Positions 9,885 through 20,403 of a DNA stretch of 64,000 bases are shown here, piece after piece. The notes beneath the pieces were generated by a model that was not told the origin of the DNA, ran no database searches, and saw only the letters and a list, made by a program, of their open reading frames with translations. This stretch comes from Clostridiales bacterium (GTDB lineage Bacteria > Bacillota > Clostridia > TANB77 > CAG-508), in the NCBI GenBank assembly GCA_019417465.1, contig DXVF01000001.1, positions 28,196 through 92,195 of the forward strand, written 5' to 3'. The stretch's first letter is position 1. Each line of letters starts with the position of its first letter. Made by a program: the position numbers and the translations under genes.

Positions 9885-9914
9885 TTGCATATTTAACAAT
9901 GCTTGTGTTATAAT
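9885..9914 (+). promoter_or_regulatory. Sigma-A-type promoter upstream of the tRNA remnant
   Basis: TTGCAT at 9885-9890 and TATAAT at 9909-9914, spaced 18 bp. No ORF follows. The transcript would run into the tRNA-Leu 3' half and the left end of the Tn4451-like element. Confidence 0.6.
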
Positions 9915-9998
9915 CTTTTACAGAGAAGTTAAATAGGTTAATTATCAAAAGAGATTAATTGGTACTATCTAATGGTAAAAGATGAGGTGCGTTAAATT

Positions 9999-10054
9999 CT
10001 TAAAATCCTGCGGTTGAATAAACCGTGCCGGTTCGATTCCGGCCATCTGCACCA
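9999..10054 (+). tRNA. tRNA-Leu(UAA), 3' half only
   Basis: From the anticodon loop onward this reads as tRNA-Leu(UAA): loop CTTAAAA with anticodon TAA, stem TCCTG, long variable arm CGG-TTGAATAAA-CCG, T arm GCCGG-TTCGATT-CCGGC, acceptor CATCTGC, then ACCA. The matching 5' half (acceptor GCAGATG, D arm, stem CAGGA) is absent upstream. The gene therefore appears split by integration, with this half left at an element boundary. The last 11 bases (CATCTGCACCA) also start the second element copy near 26475. Confidence 0.7.
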
Positions 10055-10094
10055 ACGACGTTTCTGTTCGAACTAATAGAACAGATATGATATG

Positions 10095-10131
10095 AAAATC
10101 AATCAGAAATTAAAATCTGGTTGATTTTTTT
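10095..10131 (+). terminator. Terminator-like hairpin at the left end of element copy A
   Basis: AATCAATCAGA pairs with TCTGGTTGATT and is followed by a T run. The same structure is at 26527-26563 in copy B. Confidence 0.55.
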
Positions 10132-10183
10132 GTTGTTCAGAAAAGCAACATCAAAATCATCCTATGCGAGGATGGTGTGTGAA

Positions 10184-10453
10184 ATGCAGATAATTAAGCA
10201 AGAACTACAATTTGAGGAAAGTTTAAAACAACGACTTGAATTTATATGCGAGTTTTCAAAGGTAACTCCTACTTTTATTAATGGTAGCATTAGAAAGATT
10301 GAAAAAACTAATCTTACGTATATTGAGCCTCATAAAGTGATTATCAAAAATGTTACTCTTTTAGTTTTTAATTATTCTAATGATGTGTATATTTCTAATT
10401 TATATAAAAAGATTAAAATATCTGAATTAGAAGAATATTTGAAAGGCATATAA
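10184..10453 (+). CDS. Conserved small element protein, copy A
   Basis: 89 residues from the ATG at 10184. It is nearly identical to 26617-26886 and related to a decayed copy at 33939-34185. It contains an RKIEKTN...YIEPHKVIIKN core that looks beta-rich. It always lies at the left end of an element, before the recombinase, in the position where Tn4451 relatives carry small accessory genes. Function unknown. Confidence 0.6.
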   Translation: MQIIKQELQFEESLKQRLEFICEFSKVTPTFINGSIRKIEKTNLTYIEPHKVIIKNVTLLVFNYSNDVYISNLYKKIKISELEEYLKGI

Positions 10454-10464
10454 ACTGTTAAAAT

Positions 10465-10492
10465 TTGACATTTTTTAAAATCGTGATATAAT
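10465..10492 (+). promoter_or_regulatory. Promoter of serine recombinase copy A
   Basis: TTGACA at 10465-10470 and TATAAT at 10487-10492, spaced 16 bp. It appears identical in copy B at 26898-26925. Confidence 0.75.
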
Positions 10493-10530
10493 ATCTTATG
10501 TAAACACTGCGTTTATTGGGAGATGATTAT

Positions 10531-10584
10531 ATGTTTTATAGAAAAATATATTTTAAAATAAAAGTATTTAAGAGGTGTCATTAG
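10531..10584 (+). CDS. Leader peptide of the recombinase attenuator, copy A
   Basis: A 17-residue frame (MFYRKIYFKIKVFKRCH) with GGGAG upstream. Its stop codon lies inside the first arm of a strong terminator hairpin, so ribosome position could decide whether the hairpin forms. It appears identical in copy B. Confidence 0.5.
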   Translation: MFYRKIYFKIKVFKRCH

Positions 10585-10617
10585 TATTATTGTGTACTAT
10601 GATGCCTCTTTTTGAGT
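10568..10617 (+). terminator. Attenuator before the serine recombinase, copy A
   Basis: AAGAGGTGTCAT and ATGATGCCTCTT form a long stem followed by a T run, between the promoter and the recombinase start. With the leader ORF this looks like transcription attenuation. Confidence 0.65.
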
Positions 10618-10635
10618 ATAGGAGGTTTGTAGAAA

Positions 10636-12565
<1,930 letters not shown>

Positions 12566-12669
12566 CGTGGCACGTTTTGTTTTTGCTTTTGCAAAAATGA
12601 AAGTGGCGATAGTTAATTTGAATAAAATTTATTTGCTAAAAATAAATTTTATTGCCTCGCAGAGCCCCC

Positions 12670-12694
12670 ATGTTATGATAGTATGTCATAACAT
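12670..12694. promoter_or_regulatory. Inverted repeat before relaxase A
   Basis: ATGTTATGA and TCATAACAT face each other across 7 bases. The equivalent at 29102-29126 has changed bases in both arms, keeping pairing (ATGTTTTGA/TCAAAACAT). Compensating change suggests a functional structure or a protein site, possibly the oriT of this mobilisation module. Confidence 0.55.
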
Positions 12695-12711
12695 ATAGGA
12701 GGTTAGGAATA

Positions 12712-12768
12712 TTGACTAAAGTCAAATTCCTATGCTACGAAGAAAATTCTAAAGGAGGAAAAAGATGA
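12712..12768 (+). CDS. Leader peptide coupled to relaxase A
   Basis: A TTG-started 18-residue frame after AGGAGG. Its stop TGA overlaps the relaxase ATG. In copy B one extra A fuses the same leader in frame to the relaxase. This suggests translational coupling. Confidence 0.45.
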   Translation: MTKVKFLCYEENSKGGKR

Positions 12769-14156
12769 ACGAAGAATTAGCATATTCTATTCACTTGGGT
12801 AGTGATAAGAACAAAACTGCTAAAGCTAAAAAAATTGCAAAAAATAATCCATCTGGAGAAACATCATTTGCAAATAATGGAATACAAAATGCAACACAAC
12901 TATCAAAAGTGAATAAACACAATTTAAGAGATTATGATAATAATAAAGAAGATATTTATATTTTATATGGGACAGATAACTTATATCAAGATGTTCAAAA
13001 CTTATACTTACAAGAATTTGAAGAAGCAAGATTAGAATATAATTCCAAACAAACTAGAAATGATAGAAAAATAGAAAATTATTTTAAGCATATATCACAA
13101 GATAAACAAAAAGATTTGGCTTGTGAACTAATAATAGAACTTGGAGATATGGACTTTTGGAATGATAAAAGTTTAGATTATAGAATGAATATGAAATATG
13201 TTTTCAATGAACAAGTGCAAGACTTAATGAGAATTGTACCAGAATTTAAAGTGGCAAATGCAGTAATACACTTTGATGAACTATCTCCGCATTTACATTT
13301 AGTTGGTGTTCCAATAAAAGATGGTTATAAAAAAGGTATGACAAAACAACCTGCAAAATCAAAAGTATTTACAAAAGAGTCTTTAGGGCGAATACAAGAT
13401 GAAATGAGAGTTTGTTGTATAAAATCGTATAATAAACATTATGAAAAAAACTCGATACTAAAACAAAAGAAAAAAGGCAGGAATCAAGATATAAATGTTA
13501 AAGATATGGGAGATTATAGAGGGATAAAAAAGCAACTTGAACAGAAAGAGAAAAAACTTGCTGAAGCAAATAATCAAACTAAAAAATTAGATAATACAAC
13601 TAATGATATAAACACTATACTAGATAATTTAAAACCTACTAAACTAAATAAAAATAATATGGTTATTTCAAACGAGAATGTCCAAATAATAAAAAATTAT
13701 ACAAGCAAAGTAAAAGATACTACTGAAACTATTAGAAGTGTTAATGACTTAAATATGGCGATTAAAGATTTTGAGCATAGTTCTTTTGAAATATCACAAG
13801 AAAATCGTTCTCTTAAATATCAATTAGAATTAAAAGATGATGAAATAAGCTGTTTAAAAGGTGAATTATCAACAAAAGACAAGATTATAGGCAAACTACA
13901 AGCTGAAAAAGAAAAACTAAAACAAGAATTGCAGAAATTTAAAGGCTTTTGGCATAGTATTATGAGCCATTTTCATAAAAGAATTTGCTATGATAAAGAT
14001 AATAACTATAAAATTGTAAGTGATGACCTATATAAAAATGGCATATTTGATAGCAACGATAATGAAATTGCAAATAATATTTATAAAAAAGTAACTATAC
14101 CAGACGAAAACAAGCAAAACAAGAATAAAAAGAAAAATAATGATACTAGATTTTAA
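12765..14156 (+). CDS. MobV-type relaxase (TnpZ-like), copy A
   Basis: 463-residue mobilisation protein. The N-terminal domain starts ELAYSIHLGSDKNK. The metal-binding motif is HFDELSPHLHLVG near residue 170. The C-terminal part is a coiled coil. It sits between recombinase and tnpV, the order seen in Tn4451-type mobilisable transposons. The start ATG follows AAAGGAGG. Copy B is decayed in its C-terminal half; this copy is intact. Confidence 0.85.
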   Translation: MNEELAYSIHLGSDKNKTAKAKKIAKNNPSGETSFANNGIQNATQLSKVNKHNLRDYDNNKEDIYILYGTDNLYQDVQNLYLQEFEEARLEYNSKQTRNDRKIENYFKHISQDKQKDLACELIIELGDMDFWNDKSLDYRMNMKYVFNEQVQDLMRIVPEFKVANAVIHFDELSPHLHLVGVPIKDGYKKGMTKQPAKSKVFTKESLGRIQDEMRVCCIKSYNKHYEKNSILKQKKKGRNQDINVKDMGDYRGIKKQLEQKEKKLAEANNQTKKLDNTTNDINTILDNLKPTKLNKNNMVISNENVQIIKNYTSKVKDTTETIRSVNDLNMAIKDFEHSSFEISQENRSLKYQLELKDDEISCLKGELSTKDKIIGKLQAEKEKLKQELQKFKGFWHSIMSHFHKRICYDKDNNYKIVSDDLYKNGIFDSNDNEIANNIYKKVTIPDENKQNKNKKKNNDTRF

Positions 14157-14172
14157 AAGGAGGAAAAAATCT

Positions 14173-14562
14173 ATGAATAGTGAATTACCAAAAATAAAGA
14201 TAGATAAGAGAACAGGGATTGAATATCATTTAGAGGGAGATTATTATATACCAAACCTAGCAATGCCCAAACAAGAAAAAATCGTTTTAAATAAATATGG
14301 AAGAATGAGATTAAAGTATTTGAAAGAACACAAAAAAGCTGATTATACTATAATGCTTATGGACGGAACATTAAATACACATTTAAAAGAAATACAAGAA
14401 ACAGCAGATAATAGAGTGCAACAGATTATTAGTGAGTTAAAAGCTAAAAGTGATTTGACAGAAGATATGAAAAATACTGATATGCTTTATTGGGTTGGCA
14501 CTATGAACTCTATAAAAGCACAAGCAGAGGAATTTATTTATAATGAATTGATTTATGTGTAA
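14173..14562 (+). CDS. tnpV: TnpV, copy A
   Basis: 129-residue transposon protein of the Tn4451/Tn4453 TnpV family, of unknown biochemical role. It has the family pattern GIEYHLEGDYYIPNL, RMRLKYLKEHKKADY and the ending FIYNELIYV. The start at 14173 follows AAAAGGAGG. Homologues lie at 17320-17673 and 30704-31093. Confidence 0.8.
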   Translation: MNSELPKIKIDKRTGIEYHLEGDYYIPNLAMPKQEKIVLNKYGRMRLKYLKEHKKADYTIMLMDGTLNTHLKEIQETADNRVQQIISELKAKSDLTEDMKNTDMLYWVGTMNSIKAQAEEFIYNELIYV

Positions 14563-14572
14563 AAAAATGTCA

Positions 14573-14606
14573 AAAGCGAATGAATGTAAAGTCTTCATTC
14601 GCTTTG
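14573..14606. terminator. Terminator after tnpV A
   Basis: AAAGCGAATGAA and TTCATTCGCTTT form a hairpin between convergent genes. The equivalent in copy B is at 31101-31136. Confidence 0.65.
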
Positions 14607-14614
14607 ATGGTTAT

Positions 14615-15064
14615 TTACTTATGAAAAATCAATTTAATCTTACTGATAATTTTACTAAAAAAGGATTCTTTATAAGGAGTTATTTCGATACTTTTGGTCT
14701 GTGTTTCAACATATTCAGTAGCTTTTTGCCTATCTTTAAATATATTATCAGGATTATATTTTTTTCTTAATTCTTCTTGATATTTTAATTCATTGTTGCT
14801 TAATGTTTTTTCTAATTTAACTCTCTCTATATCATCACATATAAAATCTCTATACAATACTGTTAAAATTTCTTTTGTAGTTGGCAATAAGTCTTGTTTT
14901 TCTAATGGCAATGATTTATCAATAGCCCAACTATATTCTTGTGATTTGTTATTTTCAAAATAACTAATAAATTTCTTTGGTATTCTAGCTTTCAAGTTTG
15001 GTGCCATATATTTTAATATTTCATTTATTTGATAAAGTGACTTTGAATATTCTATATTTTCCAT
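14615..15064 (-). CDS. Hypothetical element protein, 149 aa
   Basis: A helical, charged protein starting at MENIEYSK (15064) after AAGGAG. It begins 1 bp beyond the stop of the upstream gene, so the two are translationally linked. No domain recognised. It probably belongs to the same accessory operon as 15066-16227. Confidence 0.5.
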   Translation of the reverse strand: MENIEYSKSLYQINEILKYMAPNLKARIPKKFISYFENNKSQEYSWAIDKSLPLEKQDLLPTTKEILTVLYRDFICDDIERVKLEKTLSNNELKYQEELRKKYNPDNIFKDRQKATEYVETQTKSIEITPYKESFFSKIISKIKLIFHK

Positions 15065-15065
15065 A

Positions 15066-16227
15066 CTATTCTCCTTTTTCTTCTGATTTATCTTTGTCAT
15101 TTTCTCTATCAGGGTGTAACCATCTTCCTATTTTATCTTTTAATGATAAAGAACTTTTCTCTACTGTTTCTGTTCTTTGTTCTGATGCAATTTTTTCTAA
15201 AGATTCTTTGTCAGCTAAATATCGTAAATCTTCAATAGTTTGTCTTTCTCTATACAATGCTAGTTCTTCTACTAAATATGTTTCAACATCTTCTTGACTA
15301 TGACTTTTAGCATATTCAGCATATTCTTGTGATTGAACAACTGGTACTAAAGCTTTAATCTCATCACCTGTCAAGCGACATAGTTTGTGCATACAAAGAG
15401 CATCTAAATCTTCTCTTCCTTTAGAAGTGTCAAGAATTTCTAAATAAAATCTAGGTACAATTTCTCCGTTTAATGTTAGTTTCTAAATCACTTATTTGGA
15501 CATTCCAAAATTCTGCTGGATATTTACCACCTTTGCCAATACAAACACTTTCGTCTACTCCTTCTTTCTGTAAATATTCTCTATATTCCTTTTGAAATTG
15601 TCTTGCCATTTCATCACGATGATCTACTAATTGTTTATTCATAAGGTCTTCTTGAGTTAATTGATCTAATAATACAAATGACAAGCCTCTATCTTTAAAC
15701 ATAAAACTATAATCACTTGAAATTGCAACATTCCCTTTTTGCATTTCAGCATATAATGTTTTTATCAATTCGCTACTTTGTTCATTTGTAGATATTAAAT
15801 CAAAATTTCCTCCACCATTAAAACCAGCATACCATAAAGCAACCACTTCAGGAGAATCCATATTAGCACCAATTTTTGACATAAATTCTTCATTACGTTT
15901 TCTATCATCATTATTGATATATCTATCCATAATTTCGTGTCTTTCTTCTTCTGTTTTTCTCATTAAACTAGCATAATTCCAACCATCATTTGTTAACCAG
16001 ACACTTCCATCACTAAATTCCATTAAATTAATAGATTGAGGATTTTCAACAATTTCTCCATTAAATGGATGATTTTTATTTTTATCTATAATCTTTTTAG
16101 ATTTCATCTGTTCTTCACCTGTATATCCAGATTCATGTTCAGCATAAAATCCATATCCTGCATTAAATCCAACTAATTTGCCATCTCTTTTTAGGACTTC
16201 TTGTCCATGATAAGCATATCTACCCAT
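15066..16227 (-). CDS. Conserved element protein of unknown function, needs a +1 shift
   Basis: 386 residues if the C at 15468 is skipped. The zero frame from 16227 covers 254 residues plus a short wrong tail (KRRNCT) ending just after CGG. The +1 frame continues NIK-GEIVPRFYLEILDTS and ends at 15066. The N-terminal half has many Gly and Asn residues (WYAGFNGGGNFDLIS); the C-terminal half is acidic and helical. It resembles large accessory proteins of Clostridia elements in style only. I cannot name a family. Confidence 0.6.
15466..15468 (-). other. +1 frameshift site CGG-A in the 15066-16227 gene
   Basis: AAA-C-GGA on the minus strand. Skipping C joins two adjoining frames into one 386-residue product. 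Confidence 0.7.
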
Positions 16228-16394
16228 ATCTATTTCTCCTTTATTTTAAAGTACTATAAATTACATACTTTTATTTAATTTATAGCACAATGCGTTACTT
16301 TTTACAATAAATATGACAACGAAAATAGATTTGTCATAGAAATTTAATATTTTTGTAATATTTCTAATTGTTTTTTGTTATATGGTCAATTTAA

Positions 16395-16557
16395 AAAAAT
16401 ATACTTGCAAAGTTATAATTTTTATGTTAAAGTAAAGACAATAAATTGATTGATTTTTATATCAATCGTCAATGAGAGCCAAAAAGTTGTAGATAACTAC
16501 GCCAATGGCACCAAAAATACAGATTAGAAATCAAATTTCTATCCTGTATTTTTTTGC
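16395..16557 (+). ncRNA. Promoter-hairpin-terminator module 1 (candidate small RNA)
   Basis: A TTGCAA/TAAAGT promoter-like pair is followed by hairpin GATTGAT...ATCAATC, then a nested hairpin GCCA...GTAG-ATAA-CTAC...TGGC, then a terminator (AAATACAG...CTGTATTT with T run, to 16557). A close copy lies at 33730-33838. No ORF fits. It may be an element-encoded RNA or a recombination site. Confidence 0.45.
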
Positions 16558-16642
16558 GTTATTTAAGCAAATCCCCCCATTTTATAAGGGCTAGAAAAGA
16601 GTTTTAAAAAGTTCTAAAAAATACCCTAAAATGTATATAAAA

Positions 16643-16692
16643 TGTCGGGATTGAATGTCGGGAAAGTTTTGTTTCTTTGATAGGTCTATCAA
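16643..16692. repeat. TGTCGGGA direct repeats and palindrome before repA
   Basis: TGTCGGGA occurs at 16643-16650 and 16656-16663, and TTGATAGGTCTATCAA is a palindrome at 16677-16692. Placement 55-100 bp before a RepA_N gene suggests iterons or an operator. Confidence 0.45.
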
Positions 16693-16746
16693 ATATTCCC
16701 TTTATTTATTGTTAGTCTTATTCTGAGTATCAGAAAGGATGTAAAA

Positions 16747-17295
16747 ATGGAATTTATACCATATAAAGCTAATGAATGTTTTGAACATTTATATTATCAA
16801 ATACCAATGGAATTATTTTTTAATACCAAATATAAAGATAAATTAAATTCAGATAGTAAAATTCTTTATGGATTTCTATTAAATAGATTAACCCTATCTG
16901 CTAAAAATAATTGGATAGATGAAAATGGAAGTATCTTTTTAATATTTACTAGAAAAGAAGTACAAGAATTATTAAATTTATCAGATAAAACCGTTACAAA
17001 AGCTTTTAAACAATTAAAAGACTGTAAGTTAATATATGAGAAAAAACAAGGTGCCAATAAACCTAATTTGATTTATGTTGGAAAGATAGAACATGACAAA
17101 AATCTTATACAACTGATTCGTAAAAATTACGAGTCCAGAATCGTAAAATCTACGACTCACGACACGGAAAATTTACGACCAAACTATAACAATAATAATT
17201 ATAACAATAAAGGAAAGCCAAAAAATAGTTTTTTCAATTATGAACAAAGACATTATGATAATTTAGATTTCTTATATGCAAATAATAGTTTTTAA
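16747..17295 (+). CDS. RepA_N-type replication initiator
   Basis: 182 residues. The N-terminal domain YQIPMELFFNTKYKDKLNSD and KILYGFLLNRLTLS match the RepA_N replication initiator family, with a winged-helix-like region (FTRKEVQELLNLSDKTVTKA) behind it. It probably starts replication of the circular element form. Start ATG follows AAAGGATG. The C-terminus is short and Asn-rich compared with longer RepA proteins. Confidence 0.75.
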   Translation: MEFIPYKANECFEHLYYQIPMELFFNTKYKDKLNSDSKILYGFLLNRLTLSAKNNWIDENGSIFLIFTRKEVQELLNLSDKTVTKAFKQLKDCKLIYEKKQGANKPNLIYVGKIEHDKNLIQLIRKNYESRIVKSTTHDTENLRPNYNNNNYNNKGKPKNSFFNYEQRHYDNLDFLYANNSF

Positions 17296-17319
17296 AATAA
17301 AAGAATTGGAGTGATTTTA

Positions 17320-17673
17320 ATGGAAACAGAATATAGAAAAGTTGGAGATTGCTACTTGCCTAATTTAGTAGCCCCAGAAAATATGAAAAACTTTAAAATA
17401 GGAAAATACGGAAATTTAAGGTTAAGATATTTAAAGGAGCATAAGAAAGCTGAATATACAATCTTACTAATGGATAACAAATTACAAAAGCATTTAATGG
17501 ATATAGATAAAACAGCAAATGAAAGATTTGAATTATTGATGAAACAATTTGCTGAAAAAGAAAATATTACTGAAGAACTAAAAGCTACTAACCAAATGGA
17601 ATGGGTTGGCAGAATGAATAACATTAAAAATCGTGCTGAAGAAATTATATTCAATGAATTAATTTATGTGTAA
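17320..17673 (+). CDS. tnpV: TnpV-like protein
   Basis: 117-residue TnpV relative: LPNLVAPENMKNFKIGKYGN, RLRYLKEHKKAEYTILLMD and the ending IIFNELIYV. Start at 17320 after GGAG. It lies between repA and the mobC/mobA genes. There is no serine recombinase beside it, so this is a separate element lineage from copies A and B. Confidence 0.75.
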   Translation: METEYRKVGDCYLPNLVAPENMKNFKIGKYGNLRLRYLKEHKKAEYTILLMDNKLQKHLMDIDKTANERFELLMKQFAEKENITEELKATNQMEWVGRMNNIKNRAEEIIFNELIYV

Positions 17674-17873
17674 CCTTTTTCTTCTTTTTAGGAGGAAAAG
17701 AAGCTTATTTCTTCTTCAAAAAAATTGGAGTTTTAGCATAAAAATATGAAATTGTAGCAAGAGTAACTGGAGCTTTTTATGTATTAGCAAGCACTGAATT
17801 GTTACTCCCGCACAATTCTTGGATGGGACATTAGTCCCAAACCCTACTTTAAAAGAAAAGGAGGAAAATTTAT
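17674..17873 (+). other. Gene-free region before mobC, candidate oriT
   Basis: 200 bp without an ORF. It holds a GGGAC-atta-GTCCC hairpin near 17825-17838 and a short repeat of GTAACT/GTTACT. In MobC/MobA systems oriT lies directly upstream of mobC, so that role is plausible. Confidence 0.4.
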
Positions 17874-18203
17874 ATGAGAAATAGAACAATAAAAAAACAA
17901 TTTTGGTTAAATAATACAGAAGAAAAATTATTAAAAGAGAAATCAAAAAAAGCAGGTTTATCTGAAGCAGAATTTATAAGAAGTTTTATTAATGGTTACA
18001 AGCTAAAAGAAAAACCAGATGAAAATTTTTATTATGTGTTAAAAGATTTAAGAGGAATTGCAACTAATGTAAATCAGTTAGCAAGACAAGCTAATAGATA
18101 CCAATATGTAGATAGTGATAAGTTCTTTTCAATTGCAGATAAAATATCAGATTTTATAATAGCCATACAAGAAACATATTTAACACCTATTAGAAAGGAC
18201 TAA
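17874..18203 (+). CDS. mobC: MobC relaxosome accessory protein
   Basis: 109 residues with a ribbon-helix-helix-like N-terminus (KKQFWLNNTEEKLLKEKSKK) and the MobC core LKDLRGIATNVNQLARQAN. It assists the relaxase at oriT. It ends 1 bp before the relaxase gene. Ribosome site AAAAGGAGG. Confidence 0.8.
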   Translation: MRNRTIKKQFWLNNTEEKLLKEKSKKAGLSEAEFIRSFINGYKLKEKPDENFYYVLKDLRGIATNVNQLARQANRYQYVDSDKFFSIADKISDFIIAIQETYLTPIRKD

Positions 18204-18204
18204 T

Positions 18205-19477
18205 ATGGCTACAACTAAAATATGGAAAATTAAAAATAGATTTGATGCTGTAATTGAATATATATCAAATAAAGATAAAACAGATAATAAAAAATATGTT
18301 ACAGGTATAAATTGTATGGCAAATATAGCTTACAAAGAAATGAGTATTACAAAAGAACAATTTAATAAAACAGGTGGTATTTTAGGATTTCATGCGTATC
18401 AATCATTTAAAGGTTGTGAAGTAACAAGCGATGAAGCACACGAAATTGGTATAAGACTTGCTGAAGAACTATGGGGCGATAGATTTCAAGTTATAGTTGC
18501 AATACATACTAACACTAAAAATGTCCATAATCATTTTTTTATAAACTCAGTTTCATTTTTAGATGGTAAAAAAATATTATAATAATAAAATAAACTATGC
18601 AATTATGAGAAGAACATCAGATGATCTATGCAAGGAATATGAACTACAAACTTTACAAGAAAAAGACTTTTATAAAAATATTTCAAATAGATATGCTAGA
18701 AGTAGCAAATATTTAGATGAAATTCGTGCAGATATAGATTATGCAATATCACAGGCTAGAGTTTATAATGATTTTACTCATATATTAACTAAAATGGGTT
18801 ATGAATTAAATCATGAACACAATAAAATGAGTATTAGAAAACCACCTTATAAAAGATATACAAGAGTAGAAAGAACTTTTGGAGAAGAATATTCAAGAGA
18901 AAGTATTCTGTTTAGAATAAAGCATACTGTTGCATATAAAGTACCTTTTCCAGAAGTGCGTACTTTAACAGGAAGATACAAAAGAAAAAGTAAAACTTCT
19001 ATAAGAAATAAACCAAAAGCTAAAGGCTTGCGAGCATTATATTATTACTATTGTTATTTGTTAAAAGTATTTCCAAAGCAGAAATATCCCCCTAAATATT
19101 CAAAATCTATGCAAGAAGCAATTAAGAAAATGGATGACTATTCTAATTCTGTAAGATTTCTAGCAAAATATAATACAACTACACTTTCTGAAGTAAAAAA
19201 ATATAAAAATAAAGCTATAAATAAGATAGTTGAATTAAAAGGTTTAAGAGAAAATTTATGGAGAAAACACAAAAGAATTAAAACTGATGAAGAAGGTCAA
19301 TATATTTGCTCTGAAATTCAAAAATTAGCCACTAAAATAGATGAGCTAAACAAAGATATTAAACTATGTGATTTTATTGAAAATAATACTTTAAGAATTA
19401 AAGATAATATTAAAGAAATGACACAAGAAGAAATTAACAAAGTTAAGGTAAAAAATAGAAATAGATATGAAAGATAA
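18205..19477 (+). pseudogene. mobA: MobA/VirD2-like relaxase with frame break at an A7 run
   Basis: The N-terminal domain (TKIWKIKNRFDAVIEYI; NVHNHFFINSVSF with the HxH metal motif) is a MobP/MobQ-type relaxase. The frame ends at 18582. The rest continues in the +1 frame as KYYNNKINYAIMRRTSDDLC, a normal relaxase sequence. The break falls on seven As (18568-18574), not on CGG. It may be a true inactivating indel, transcriptional slippage, or a read error. Joined length is about 423 residues. Confidence 0.7.
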
Positions 19478-19520
19478 AAGTTTATTTTAACTATAGTGAT
19501 ATTGTTATAACTAGTATTAT

Positions 19521-19549
19521 TTGACATTCTAAGCATTTTATAATACAAT
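19521..19549 (+). promoter_or_regulatory. Promoter of the foreign gene
   Basis: TTGACA at 19521-19526 and TACAAT at 19544-19549 with 17 bp spacing. Confidence 0.6.
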
Positions 19550-19616
19550 AGTTAACGTAAAATATTCGTAGCTATCGCGAATTAAACAATGATAGCCTTA
19601 GTTATGGAGGTTCACT

Positions 19617-20324
19617 ATGTATAGTGGCGAAACATTAAGAGAACGGGATGTAGATTTCGTTCTCCCCATTGCCAAACGGCAAATTATGTTCTCGGAAGAT
19701 GAGTGTCTTCAGGAAGGTTATTGCGGATTTGATCCCAGTAATATGACTGAAGAATATCTCAAAGAACTCGAACTCATCTATCTTACACGTATGGATGAGA
19801 GTGTTTCTCAGATTACGGATGCGTATCCTATCGTTAAGTACTATTCTGAAAACACCGATAAGCTCAATCGCTTTGTAGAAAGCATCACAGTTGCAGTTGT
19901 ATCTGGAACAAAACTCACATTTGATGAAAAGTGTACTGCAAAAGAACAAATAGTAGATGACGAGGTTGTTGCATATATTACAAATCCTTTTAATGTATCA
20001 ACTGAAATCTACTATTATGACCTTTGCAAATTGCTTTATCAGAAACCTGAACTCACTGTTACAGATGAAGGCGTATTGCTTTTCTATACACCTACTACTT
20101 TGTTTGCAACACTTGATTGCAAGTCAGGTAATATTATGGGTGTTGAAGAACTTCCCAAAGCAGTTGGAAATGAAGATATTACAAAGATTTCTTCTATTTC
20201 AGTTGATAATGATGGTGCTACTGTAATCAAATTCAAAACCAAAAATGGAAAAAAAGCAGAACATCAGCTGTCGATGCTGTTCGACTTCTTCTGTGAAGGT
20301 GGAGTAACGGTTAAAATCGATTAA
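19617..20324 (+). CDS. Foreign cargo protein of unknown function with ordinary CGG arginine codons
   Basis: 235 residues, acidic, no transmembrane segment. Base and codon use differ clearly from all neighbours: more C-ending codons (CTC, CCC, ATC, CGT) and two in-frame CGG codons (19644-19646 and 19677-19679) read as Arg in a continuous frame. If the host skips C at CGG, the first would give GGG-ATG-TAG and end the protein. Start ATG follows GGAGG; its own promoter and terminator are present. Probably acquired recently from a higher-GC Firmicute. No family recognised. Confidence 0.65.
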   Translation: MYSGETLRERDVDFVLPIAKRQIMFSEDECLQEGYCGFDPSNMTEEYLKELELIYLTRMDESVSQITDAYPIVKYYSENTDKLNRFVESITVAVVSGTKLTFDEKCTAKEQIVDDEVVAYITNPFNVSTEIYYYDLCKLLYQKPELTVTDEGVLLFYTPTTLFATLDCKSGNIMGVEELPKAVGNEDITKISSISVDNDGATVIKFKTKNGKKAEHQLSMLFDFFCEGGVTVKID

Positions 20325-20343
20325 GTTCATCTCCGAAAACAAG

Positions 20344-20377
20344 CAACCGCTCATCCTAATTGGATGGGCGGTTTTGC
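20344..20377 (+). terminator. Terminator of the foreign gene
   Basis: AACCGCTCATCC and GGATGGGCGGTT form a GC-rich stem unlike the local AT-rich terminators. Confidence 0.75.
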
Positions 20378-20403
20378 TATAAGATATAATTTTTGTTTAT
20401 TAT

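Noticed and set aside
9999..10054. The tRNA remnant as the decoder of CGGN.
   Set aside because: Its anticodon loop is a normal 7-base Leu(UAA) loop and the 5' half is missing.
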